Assembly (NCBI GenBank): GCA_001873755.1
Contig: MNZT01000124.1
Coordinates: forward strand, 1 to 6,593
Direction of reading: 5' to 3'
DNA: 6,593 bases
Source of the DNA: Candidatus Wirthbacteria bacterium CG2_30_54_11
GTDB lineage: Bacteria > Patescibacteriota > CG2-30-54-11
Shown: piece after piece, positions 1 to 6,286 of the stretch
Position numbering within the stretch: position 1 is the stretch's first letter
How the letters are laid out: each line of letters starts with the position of its first letter
Translations under genes and position numbers: made by a program
The notes under the pieces: model-generated
What the model saw: the letters and a program-made list of their open reading frames with translations, nothing else
What the model was told of the DNA's origin: nothing
Database searches by the model: none

Positions 1-258
1 AAGGTCTTGGCAGACGGGGGCTATACCGGAGAGAAGTTTGCTCATGAAGTGGAGTTCCTGATCAAGGCAGAAGTTGAGATTGCGAAACGAAATGAGCTTC
101 ATACGTTTGCGGTACTACCAAAGAGATGGGTGGTCGAGAGATGTTTTGGATGGCTAGAAAAGTCACGAAGGCTTTGGAAGAACTGTGAAAGAAAGACTAA
201 TTCGTCATTGCAAATGATGGTCTTATGTTTTCTCGTTATTCTATTGAAAAGATTTTGA
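1..258 (+). CDS. IS5-type DDE transposase, C-terminal fragment (5' end outside window)
   Basis: This is the last 85 codons of a transposase; the reading frame is open to the left edge, so the start lies outside the window. The visible part holds the L-A-D-G-G-Y-T-G motif, whose Asp (bases 13-15) is the expected second catalytic acid of the DDE triad. It also holds L-P-K-R-W-V-V-E-R-C-F-G-W-L, whose Glu (bases 136-138) is the expected third. This motif pair is typical of the IS5 family (IS427/ISL2-like groups). The protein would cut and join the ends of its own element. It ends with TGA just before a probable IS terminus, and it converges on the neighbouring Lon-like gene. Base composition is AT-richer than the core genes, consistent with a recently acquired element. 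Whether the upstream part is intact or split into two frames, as in some IS5 groups, cannot be seen. Confidence 0.85.
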   Translation, partial: KVLADGGYTGEKFAHEVEFLIKAEVEIAKRNELHTFAVLPKRWVVERCFGWLEKSRRLWKNCERKTNSSLQMMVLCFLVILLKRF

Positions 259-266
259 ACAGGCTC
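251..266 (+). repeat. Probable terminal inverted repeat (right end) of the IS5-type element
   Basis: Read outward-in on the minus strand, this stretch begins GAGCCTGTTCAAAATC. That resembles the termini I recall for IS5-family elements, and it directly follows (and slightly overlaps) the transposase stop codon, where a right end is expected. The flanking bases TTA (267-269) would suit the short TNA or TA target duplications of this family. The matching left end is outside the window, so the exact boundary is an inference. Confidence 0.45.
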
Positions 267-279
267 TTAGACCGTTGAT

Positions 280-1329
280 CTACAGAAGGACATAGTCTTT
301 GATATTGGCGTTGGAGATTTCATATTCTTTCACGCCGGTGGTGACGACCTGACGGGCTACTTTCTGCAGAATCTCGCCGATCGTGTGCTGGAGCGTGCGC
401 ATACCGGAGTCCCATTTGAAGGGATCCAGGATGCGGCCCCAGACATCTTCTTTGAAAACGACCTTGATGCCGTTCTGGGTGAGACCGGCTTCTTTCATTT
501 TCTGCGGGATGATGAACTGGTCGGCGATGACCCGTTTGTCTTCGCGTGAGTAATCAGGCAGGGTGATCATTTCGATACGGTCCAGGACCGGGCTGCTCGC
601 TCCCAGGAGTTTATTGGCCGTAGAGATGAACAGAACCTTGGACAGATCGTAGGGGAAATCGATGTAGTGGTCCAGGAAGGCATTGTTCTGTTCCGGGTCG
701 AGGATCTCGAGAAAGGCGGCCATGGCTTCTCCGCCGAGCAGTCCTTCACCTCCGACCTTGTCAATCTCATCGAGGCAGATGACCGGGTTCTTGACTCCGG
801 CCCGGGCAATACCTTTGATGATGAGGCTTGGTTCTGCGTCAGACTGGAATCTCGATCTGCCGCGTACCTGCGACATGTCGCCCAGAGCCGCCATGGAAAT
901 GCGGACGAACTGACGGTTCAGCGCATCGGCGATGATCTTGGCGATGGTCGTTTTCCCGGTGCCGGGAGGACCGACGAAGCAGAGCACCATGCCACGGGCA
1001 TTGCCGCCGGTCAGTTTTTGCACGGAGATATAGTCCAGCACGCGTTCCTTGATCTTTTCCATGCCGTAGTGGCCGTCGTCCAGGATTTTTTTGGCATCCG
1101 GCAGGGCCAGGGTATCGACAGATTCTTCGTACCAGGGAAGTTTCAATATCCAGTCCAGCCATCGGGAAAGGGTATCGATCAGAGCAAAGTTCTGATTGGA
1201 TGATTCCAGGACGGCAATTCGAGCAAGAGCCCGTTTTACCTCTTCGCCTACAGGTGGCGGCATCTGCTTGTTCTGGAAGCGAAGAGTGAGGGTCTCGGCA
1301 ATACTGGTGGTCGGTGGTGTAGGATCCAT
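280..1329 (-). CDS. Lon-like AAA+ ATPase lacking the N-terminal and protease domains
   Basis: The 349 residues match the ATPase core of Lon protease. Residues 52-105 carry the Lon pre-ATPase region (W-L-D-W-I-L-K-L-P-W, then D-D-G-H-Y-G-M-E-K-I-K-E-R). Walker A is G-P-P-G-T-G-K-T (120-127), Walker B is V-I-C-L-D-E-I-D (183-190), sensor 1 is I-S-T-A-N (235-239), the arginine finger is probably R251 (L-D-R-I-E), and sensor 2 is D-S-G-M-R (R311). The small helical domain follows, and the protein stops at N-I-K-D-Y-V-L-L, where Lon normally continues into its Ser-Lys protease domain. Full Lon is roughly 780-800 residues; both the N-terminal substrate-binding part and the peptidase are absent. The pore loop is altered: the usual T-Y-V-G-A-M-P-G aligns with F-Q-S-D-A-E-P-S (161-168). 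ATP binding and hydrolysis look feasible, but proteolysis by this chain alone does not. The chosen ATG has a close AGGA; no better start is seen. A promoter lies 50-80 bases upstream. The partner and function are unknown. Confidence 0.85.
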   Translation of the reverse strand: MDPTPPTTSIAETLTLRFQNKQMPPPVGEEVKRALARIAVLESSNQNFALIDTLSRWLDWILKLPWYEESVDTLALPDAKKILDDGHYGMEKIKERVLDYISVQKLTGGNARGMVLCFVGPPGTGKTTIAKIIADALNRQFVRISMAALGDMSQVRGRSRFQSDAEPSLIIKGIARAGVKNPVICLDEIDKVGGEGLLGGEAMAAFLEILDPEQNNAFLDHYIDFPYDLSKVLFISTANKLLGASSPVLDRIEMITLPDYSREDKRVIADQFIIPQKMKEAGLTQNGIKVVFKEDVWGRILDPFKWDSGMRTLQHTIGEILQKVARQVVTTGVKEYEISNANIKDYVLL

Positions 1330-1377
1330 GGTTCCTGACCCGAAAAGGGTACGAGGTAATCAGTAAGACATCTGTTT

Positions 1378-1406
1378 AGTATACCGTATCAGGGGAAACG
1401 GTGCAA
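1378..1406 (-). promoter_or_regulatory. Sigma-70-type promoter for the Lon-like gene
   Basis: On the minus strand, TTGCAC (1401-1406) and TATACT (1378-1383) are separated by exactly 17 bases, close to the consensus for the housekeeping sigma factor. Transcription would start near 1371, leaving a leader of about 40 bases before the ATG at 1329. It lies in the 107-base gap between the stop of the upstream membrane-protein gene and the Lon-like gene, so the latter can be expressed independently. The leader contains a short ACCC/GGGT hairpin (loop TTTTC) immediately before the AGGA Shine-Dalgarno. Confidence 0.7.
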
Positions 1407-1436
1407 TGACAGGGAAGACGGGTTGTACGGGGAAGC

Positions 1437-3494
1437 TTATTTTTGGATCGAGATGAAAATCTCGCCTTTTTCCAGATCCTGGTCTGTGGTGCTGATGCCC
1501 ATGATGCCATGCAGAGGAGCGAGGTCCTGCTCCCACATGGAGATGTCAACTGGAGCATCCGTAGCCTCAGGCATGACGGTGTAGAGGGCTCGAGTGATGG
1601 TCCACAGCGGTTCGGGATTGAGGTAGGAGATAGAGGTCATCTCACCGGGAAACCGATCCAGAAGGGAGGTGAACAGAGGTTTGGCCGAGAGGCTGGCGGC
1701 TGTACCTGCTTCGACCGCTCCGTAGTTGGCGATCGTCTGGGGAGTATTGGTCAGCACTAGGCGGGAGCCGACGAAGGCATAGGAGACCTTGGCATATTCG
1801 GGAAGATTGGGATAATCGAGGGTCCAGACGTCAACGCCGGCGATCGTCTGCTGAGTAAAGAGGCTCTCCACCGAAGGGGGCGAGGCGGTGTCTGCTGCGA
1901 ACTGGGGATAAATGAGCGTCTGGAGCATGCCTCTGAGTTTGTCGAGGTTGGCGGATACGGCTTCCTGATCTTCGATGGTGAAGATGATGGAGATGGAGAA
2001 CGTATCTCCCTCAGGAGCCAGAGCGACTGCATATCTGCCGTTCATCCAGCCCAGGAGATCTGCATCTATATCGAAGTTGAAGGGGAATCCGGCCAGCTGC
2101 TTCTTGAAGGCACTGTAACCATCTTTGAAATTAGCGTTGCTGTTTTCCATGGTGGTCAATATGTCCTGTATGGAGGACCGGAGATCATTTCCTTCGGTGT
2201 AGAAGGCGGCATCGCCCGGTACGCTCGCTATGAGCTCGGGGGTGAACAAGCTGGGCGTTGAGCTGATGCCGGCTTCGGCGAGCTTGGCCTGGTCATAAGA
2301 TACCTGGGAGCTGATGAGCAGACCATCCTTTTGGGCGGTAATGGCAAATCCTGCCAGACCATAGGCATCTTTCAGGGCACTGTTTGTCAAAAAGTCAGTT
2401 GTTCCCTCGAGGGTAGGATCGGTGGGAGCCTGGGAAGCAGCCTCGAACACAGCTCCCATATCGACATAGAATCGTGCGAGCGCATCGGATGGCAGGTCAG
2501 ATCTGATCTTCGAAAATCCGTCTTTCTGACTGAACCTGGCCGCGCTCTGGTAGGTCTCGATAACTTTTTCCATCATGTCTCTGGTATTTGTAACCACGAG
2601 ATACGAGTCGATGTAGGCGATCTGGCTTTGGGAGGGGGTGGTTCCCGCTATGCTGTCGGTCGTGGTCGTCGAGGGCGAGAGCAGGCTGTTGGGATCCGGC
2701 AGTATGTCTGCTGCGGCATCCTGGGATTCCATCTGGATGATGGTGATGCCTTTGTAGGTGCTGGTCGTGGCTTTGGCTTTTTCCTGTTCAACCAGGGTAT
2801 TGATGAAGGTCCTGGTAGCATCCATGTCCGTAGAACTCACAATGAATCCCATGGGGGAAGTGCCAGATAAGGCAGGGTCGGTTGCGGTCATTGGGATGGA
2901 TTGCATAAAGGCAACAACCTCATTCCCGAGCCAGGGTTCTATGTCGGCATCCCAGGTGAGCGTGGAGTCAGCCGTGTCGCTCATATCCGTAAAAATGGTT
3001 TGTTCCCATTCTTTATATTTGGGGAACAGATGCCAGAGCGCGATGAGATTGGTGTAGGACGAGCTTTCTCTGTCGCTGTTGATCTCGGCGAGCATCACCG
3101 TATCCTGTGGCACCAGGTCGAGAATGTTCTGGCTGGTGATGCTGCGGATGCGGTTGGTCAGCTCGGGAAAGGGAAATTGCCCCACGACCGGCAGCTCGCC
3201 GCGATATGCCCAGACCCCGCCAAAAATACCGAGTACGAGCAGAAGGAGGAGCCCAAGGCCAAGGAACATTCCGCCTTTCCCTTTTTTCTTTTCCGTCTGA
3301 TCTTCTGATACGGGTGCGGGCGCCCCCAGAGTTTCGGGCATGGCCTGAGCCGGAGTGATAACCGGAGATCTGGGGCGGAGCGCCGCCGGGGCGATAGGCG
3401 GCCGGATACCGTCAGCCATACCGATCCTCTGGCCGCACTGGGCACAAAAGGCTTTGCCGGGGGTGACCTCGGCTTTGCAACGGGGGCATTCCAT
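1437..3494 (-). CDS. Zinc-ribbon, single-pass membrane protein with DUF3352-like extracytoplasmic domain
   Basis: The 685-residue protein starts with a zinc ribbon (C3-x2-C6 ... C17-x2-C20). A Pro/Ala-rich linker (about 30-60) and a Lys-rich stretch (about 67-74) come next, then one hydrophobic membrane segment (about 76-96). The basic residues before the segment predict the ribbon inside the cell and the large C-terminal part outside. The remaining ~560 residues resemble DUF3352-type proteins (L-V-P-Q-D-T-V-M-L-A-E-I-N-S near 127-140; W-L-G-N-E-V-V-A near 188-195), a family of unknown function. Two halves, about 126-400 and 421-684, repeat the same motif order and look like an internal duplication. 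A Ser/Thr-rich insert lies at about 265-290. The start is supported by AAGGAG (bases 3501-3506), six bases before the ATG. The gene follows pnp by 91 bases without a visible promoter, so readthrough from pnp is likely. I do not know its function. Confidence 0.75.
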   Translation of the reverse strand: MECPRCKAEVTPGKAFCAQCGQRIGMADGIRPPIAPAALRPRSPVITPAQAMPETLGAPAPVSEDQTEKKKGKGGMFLGLGLLLLLVLGIFGGVWAYRGELPVVGQFPFPELTNRIRSITSQNILDLVPQDTVMLAEINSDRESSSYTNLIALWHLFPKYKEWEQTIFTDMSDTADSTLTWDADIEPWLGNEVVAFMQSIPMTATDPALSGTSPMGFIVSSTDMDATRTFINTLVEQEKAKATTSTYKGITIIQMESQDAAADILPDPNSLLSPSTTTTDSIAGTTPSQSQIAYIDSYLVVTNTRDMMEKVIETYQSAARFSQKDGFSKIRSDLPSDALARFYVDMGAVFEAASQAPTDPTLEGTTDFLTNSALKDAYGLAGFAITAQKDGLLISSQVSYDQAKLAEAGISSTPSLFTPELIASVPGDAAFYTEGNDLRSSIQDILTTMENSNANFKDGYSAFKKQLAGFPFNFDIDADLLGWMNGRYAVALAPEGDTFSISIIFTIEDQEAVSANLDKLRGMLQTLIYPQFAADTASPPSVESLFTQQTIAGVDVWTLDYPNLPEYAKVSYAFVGSRLVLTNTPQTIANYGAVEAGTAASLSAKPLFTSLLDRFPGEMTSISYLNPEPLWTITRALYTVMPEATDAPVDISMWEQDLAPLHGIMGISTTDQDLEKGEIFISIQK

Positions 3495-3512
3495 GGTGGA
3501 CTCCTTACAAAA

Positions 3513-3552
3513 GACGGGTTAACGAGTTAATGGGTTGGCGGGTTAACGGGTT
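3513..3552. repeat. Five tandem 8-bp units, consensus AACGGGTT
   Basis: On the plus strand, five consecutive octamers occupy this stretch: GACGGGTT, AACGAGTT, AATGGGTT, GGCGGGTT, AACGGGTT. All keep the core pattern R-N-Y-G-R-G-T-T with one or two changes each. The array fills most of the gap between the pnp stop and the Shine-Dalgarno of the next gene. Its last unit merges with the adjacent hairpin to form the perfect 12-bp palindrome GGGTTATAACCC (3548-3559). It would be transcribed as an untranslated spacer if pnp and the downstream gene share an mRNA. Confidence 0.85.
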
Positions 3553-3589
3553 ATAACCCTGAGCGAAGTCAACGAAGTCGAAGGGTTAT
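3553..3589 (-). repeat. Hairpin / dispersed-repeat-like element overlapping the pnp stop codon
   Basis: The arms ATAACCCT (3553-3560) and AGGGTTAT (3582-3589) form a perfect 8-bp stem, with a further CGA/TCG pairing (3564-3566 with 3578-3580) inside. The right arm includes the pnp TAA (3586-3588). The loop carries the direct repeat CGAAGTC-AA-CGAAGTC. The sequence resembles the CCCTGAGCGAAGTCGAAGGG-type element that I recall as common in intergenic DNA of many bacteria. No T-run follows in the transcribed direction, so it is a poor intrinsic terminator; a role in protecting or processing the 3' end of pnp mRNA is possible. Confidence 0.65.
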
Positions 3590-5727
3590 TTGGTTTCTTC
3601 AGTTTTCGTCTGTCCGGCGGCCTGCGCCATCTGGGCGTCAGCGGCTTTCTTGGACAGATTGTAACGGCCCATGGAATCGATCTCCATGACTTTTACATCG
3701 ATCTCGTCGCCCATTTTGACGACATCTTCCACCTTGTTTACACGGAAGGGAGCGAGCTGGGAGATATGGCAGAGGCCGTCCTTGCCGGGCAGGATCTCTA
3801 CAAAAGCGCCGAAGTCTAGGATCTTGACCACGGTGCCGTGATAGATCTTGCCGACTTCTACGTCCGCGGTCAGGTCCTGGATGATCTTGATGGCGCGATT
3901 GACATCATCCTGGTTGGTGGAGGAGACCATGACCAGGCCATCGTCCTCGATGTCGATCTTGGTCTTCGTGTCGGCGATGATTTTGTTGATGATCTTGCCG
4001 CCGGAACCGATGACATCACGGATCTTTTCGGGATTGATGCGGATGGAGGTGATCTTGGGGGCGTAGGGCGAAAGGTTTGCCCTCGGAGCGGTCATGGTCT
4101 TGGCCATTTCGCCGAGAATGTGCATACGGCCTTCTTTGGCCTGGGCAAGCGCCTTGGTCAGCACTTCCAGAGAGAGTCCCTTGATCTTGATGTCCATCTG
4201 GATGGCGGTGATACCGACCTCTGTGCCGGCGACCTTGAAGTCCATATCGCCGCAAAAGTCTTCCATGCCCTGGATATCTGAGAGAATGGCATGTTTTTCG
4301 ATACTTTCCCACACGAGTCCCATGGCGATACCGGCTACGGGACGTTTGATGGGGACCCCTGCGTCCATGAGGCTGAGCGTGCTGCCGCAGACAGACGCCA
4401 TGGAGGAGGAGCCGTTCTGGGACAGGACTTCTGATACCACGAGCATGGTGTAGGGGAATTCATCCTTGGTCGGGAGCATGGGCTCGAGAGCACGTTCCGC
4501 CAGAGCGCCATGGCCGATCTCGCGGCGTTTGGGTCCCATCATGCGGCCGGTCTCCCCGACGCTGAAGGGCGGGGCATTATAATGGTGAATATAGCGTTTC
4601 TTGAATTCTTCGTCGGTATTGGCTCCGTCCACGATCTGTTCGTCAGAGGCCGATCCGAGCGTGGTCAGGGTGAGCGCCTGGGTGCCGCCACGGGTGAAGA
4701 GAGCGCTGCCGTGCGTGCGGGGGATCAGTCCCACTGAACTCGCGATAGGGCGTACCTGGGTGAGCTGGCGCTTGTCCGGACGCTGAGCCTTGTCGAGGAT
4801 GTTGCGACGGATCTGTTCGCGTACGACGAGGAAGAATCCCTGCTCCAGCTCGACCTGGCTCGTGGTCTCGGTGACCAGTTCCTTCAGCCCCTTTTGAAGA
4901 TCGTTGAAGAGATGTTTGACCTTCAGGTCAGGATACTGGCCGTCAAAGATGGTAGTGTTCAGGCGTTCCAGTACCGTAGCGCTGTATTTGTCCTGGAGCA
5001 TCTTCATGGTCTCGTCGGAGACATCGCGGCAGGTGAATGCCTTGGGTGCGACGGTGAAATTGGCGAGGAACTGTTTCTGCAGTTCACAGATCTTTTTGAT
5101 CTCTTCATGCGCCAGCCCCAGGGCCTGGACCATGATCGCTTCATCGACTTCCTGAGCGCCGGCTTCCACCATGACGATGGCGTCGGAGGTACCGGAGACC
5201 AGGAGGTCAAGGGTGCTGGATTCCAATTGGGTGACCGTGGGGTTGAGGATGAGCTGGCCGTCGACGAAGCCGACCTTGACTGCGCTGACCGGCCCCTCAA
5301 AAGGCGCGCCGGTGAGACCGAGAGCAGCAGAACCACCGATGACCGACAGCGTCTCGGGTTCATTTTCGAAGTCGATGGACAGGATGGTAGACACGACCTG
5401 CACATCGTTGCGGGCTTCTTTGGGGAACAGGGGGCGCAGGGTGCGGTCGGTGATACGGCCAGACAGAATGGCCCAGTCAGAGGGACGTCCTTCGCGTTTC
5501 ACGAAGCGGCTGCCTTTGATCTTGCCGGCAGAGTAGTATTTCTCGGCAAATTCGACGGACATGGGAAAATAGTCGGCGGTGGTGGGCTTGTCAGCGGTCA
5601 CGACCGTGGTCAGCACGATGGTATCTCCGTACCGCACGGTGACCGACCCCTCGGCCTGCGGGGCCAGAAGACCGTTCTCGAGGCTGAGCGTGCGGCCGGC
5701 AATGATGGTTTCGACTCGATTGATCAT
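3586..5727 (-). CDS. pnp: Polyribonucleotide nucleotidyltransferase (polynucleotide phosphorylase)
   Basis: The enzyme degrades RNA 3' to 5' with phosphate, releasing nucleoside diphosphates, and can also add tails; it acts in the cytoplasm, often in RNA-degrading complexes. The 713-residue chain has the full family layout: first RNase PH-like domain (about 1-145), helical domain (about 150-240), catalytic RNase PH-like domain (about 323-545), KH domain (about 558-615, G-S-G-G at 574-577) and S1 domain (about 624-695, ending near Y-N-L-S-K-K). The phosphate-binding Q-N-G-S-S-S-M-A-S sits at 437-445. The catalytic D490, D496 and K498 lie in M-E-D-F-C-G-D-M-D-F-K and match E. coli D486, D492 and K494. 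The first-domain loop reads G-S-R-F-V-K-R-E-G-R-P (72-82), unlike the F-F-R-R form of E. coli. AAAGGA (minus strand, 5734-5739) is six bases before the ATG. It follows rpsO by 108 bases, the conserved bacterial order. Confidence 0.98.
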   Translation of the reverse strand: MINRVETIIAGRTLSLENGLLAPQAEGSVTVRYGDTIVLTTVVTADKPTTADYFPMSVEFAEKYYSAGKIKGSRFVKREGRPSDWAILSGRITDRTLRPLFPKEARNDVQVVSTILSIDFENEPETLSVIGGSAALGLTGAPFEGPVSAVKVGFVDGQLILNPTVTQLESSTLDLLVSGTSDAIVMVEAGAQEVDEAIMVQALGLAHEEIKKICELQKQFLANFTVAPKAFTCRDVSDETMKMLQDKYSATVLERLNTTIFDGQYPDLKVKHLFNDLQKGLKELVTETTSQVELEQGFFLVVREQIRRNILDKAQRPDKRQLTQVRPIASSVGLIPRTHGSALFTRGGTQALTLTTLGSASDEQIVDGANTDEEFKKRYIHHYNAPPFSVGETGRMMGPKRREIGHGALAERALEPMLPTKDEFPYTMLVVSEVLSQNGSSSMASVCGSTLSLMDAGVPIKRPVAGIAMGLVWESIEKHAILSDIQGMEDFCGDMDFKVAGTEVGITAIQMDIKIKGLSLEVLTKALAQAKEGRMHILGEMAKTMTAPRANLSPYAPKITSIRINPEKIRDVIGSGGKIINKIIADTKTKIDIEDDGLVMVSSTNQDDVNRAIKIIQDLTADVEVGKIYHGTVVKILDFGAFVEILPGKDGLCHISQLAPFRVNKVEDVVKMGDEIDVKVMEIDSMGRYNLSKKAADAQMAQAAGQTKTEETK

Positions 5728-5778
5728 ACGATATCCTTTGATAGATGAGAGTAAGCGGGAATTGATACACCACTAACC

Positions 5779-5805
5779 CAGCGCACAGGGTGTCTCAGTG
5801 CGCTG
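5779..5805 (-). promoter_or_regulatory. Stem-loop in the rpsO-pnp spacer (pnp leader)
   Basis: CAGCGCAC (5779-5786) and GTGCGCTG (5798-5805) form a perfect 8-bp GC-rich stem with an 11-base loop. A second, mutually exclusive fold pairs CTCAG (5794-5798) with CTGAG (5803-5807) around a TGCG loop. No T-run follows on the minus strand, so it is not a standard intrinsic terminator. In E. coli the equivalent spacer holds an RNase III-cleaved stem through which PNPase represses its own gene. This hairpin is in the same place, but its function is inferred only from position. Confidence 0.5.
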
Positions 5806-5835
5806 AGCATGCGAAGTGAAAATTGCCATTCGGGT

Positions 5836-6105
5836 CTATTTGCGTAGGCCAAGTTTTTTGATTAATTTTTTATAACGATCGGGAGATTTCTTCCCGAGAT
5901 AAGCCAGGAGACGTCTGCGCTGCCCGACCATTTTCAGGAGGCCGCGGCGGGAATGCTCGTCCTTGGTGTGCTGTTTGAGGTGGAGGGTCAGGAGATTGAT
6001 CTTTTCGGTGAGGAGAGCGATCTGAACTTCCGGAGAGCCGGTATCACCCTTGTGGGTCTCGAAGTCCCCGATGAGCTTCTGTTTGGCTTGAGTTTTGAGC
6101 ACCAT
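5836..6105 (-). CDS. rpsO: 30S ribosomal protein S15
   Basis: The protein binds the central domain of 16S rRNA early in small-subunit assembly and contributes to a bridge with the large subunit. At 89 residues it is exactly the usual length. The family signature is intact: G-D-T-G-S-P-E-V-Q-I-A (20-30), H-L-K-Q-H-T-K-D-E-H-S-R-R-G-L (42-56) with the conserved H42, D49 and S52 that contact rRNA, and the basic tail ending G-L-R-K. The ATG is supported by AAAGGGGG seven bases upstream. The stop is TAG, and pnp follows on the same strand. The gene has a strong promoter of its own and a leader of roughly 110 bases that can fold over the ribosome-binding site. S15 represses its own translation through such leaders in several bacteria, with structures that differ between phyla. 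Confidence 0.98.
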   Translation of the reverse strand: MVLKTQAKQKLIGDFETHKGDTGSPEVQIALLTEKINLLTLHLKQHTKDEHSRRGLLKMVGQRRRLLAYLGKKSPDRYKKLIKKLGLRK

Positions 6106-6112
6106 GGATATG

Positions 6113-6150
6113 CCCCCTTTCTCGGGAAACCCGGAGGAGGTGCGTCCCCC
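6113..6150 (-). promoter_or_regulatory. Structured rpsO leader: candidate Shine-Dalgarno-sequestering switch
   Basis: Read on the minus strand, three segments compete. GGGGG (6150-6146) can pair with CCTCC (6140-6136) around the loop ACGCA. The same CCTCC can instead pair with the Shine-Dalgarno GGGGG (6117-6113), enclosing the small hairpin CGGG-TTT-CCCG (6133-6123). Each long-range helix has four GC pairs and one GU. The first fold leaves the ribosome-binding site free; the second hides it. The position fits autoregulation by S15, but no known S15-binding structure was matched, so the regulatory role is inferred. Confidence 0.5.
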
Positions 6151-6225
6151 AGATTCCTGATGTAACTATGGATAGCCTGTGTGATATCTGTTGCCGGCGT
6201 ACTGCCTGCCTTCGAAATCCAGCTG

Positions 6226-6253
6226 AGTATACCATACCTTTTGATAAACTCAA
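6226..6253 (-). promoter_or_regulatory. Extended -10 promoter for rpsO (and probably pnp)
   Basis: On the minus strand, TTGAGT (6248-6253) and TATACT (6226-6231) are 16 bases apart. The -10 box is preceded by TGG, giving the extended form TGnTATACT. The expected start near 6219 leaves a leader of about 113 bases before rpsO. It shares the octamer GGTATACT with the promoter of the Lon-like gene. It is the best promoter in the 310-base non-coding stretch at 6106-6415. Confidence 0.75.
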
Positions 6254-6259
6254 GCATAG

Positions 6260-6286
6260 TACTAATTGATGTAGTTGATATAGTTG
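6260..6286. repeat. Three imperfect 9-bp tandem units upstream of the rpsO promoter
   Basis: On the plus strand, TACTAATTG, ATGTAGTTG and ATATAGTTG follow one another. The next nine bases, CATTTATTG, share only the ending. The array begins 7 bases upstream of the -35 box, in an AT-rich stretch (about 6241-6360) that otherwise holds no convincing gene. It may be an activator or upstream-element region, or chance in AT-rich DNA. Confidence 0.35.

Noticed and set aside
667..1203. Plus-strand open frame of 178 codons opposite the Lon-like gene
   Set aside because: It is antisense to well-conserved AAA+ motifs, with no ribosome-binding site or recognisable domain.
2331..2870. Plus-strand open frame of 179 codons opposite the membrane-protein gene
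   Set aside because: It is Gly/Arg/His-rich shadow sequence of the minus-strand gene, with no family resemblance.
3553..3589. Intrinsic terminator after pnp
   Set aside because: The stem is present, but no T-run follows it in the transcribed direction.
3513..3589. CRISPR-like repeat array
   Set aside because: The units are 8 bp and contiguous with no spacers, and no cas genes are nearby.
4894..5748. Long plus-strand open frame (284 codons) opposite pnp
   Set aside because: It lies entirely antisense to a certain pnp gene, resembles no known protein, and is explained by codon bias of the real gene.
5728..5775. Possible separate pnp promoter (TTAGTG ... TTACTC)
   Set aside because: Both boxes are poor matches to consensus, so readthrough from the rpsO promoter is simpler.
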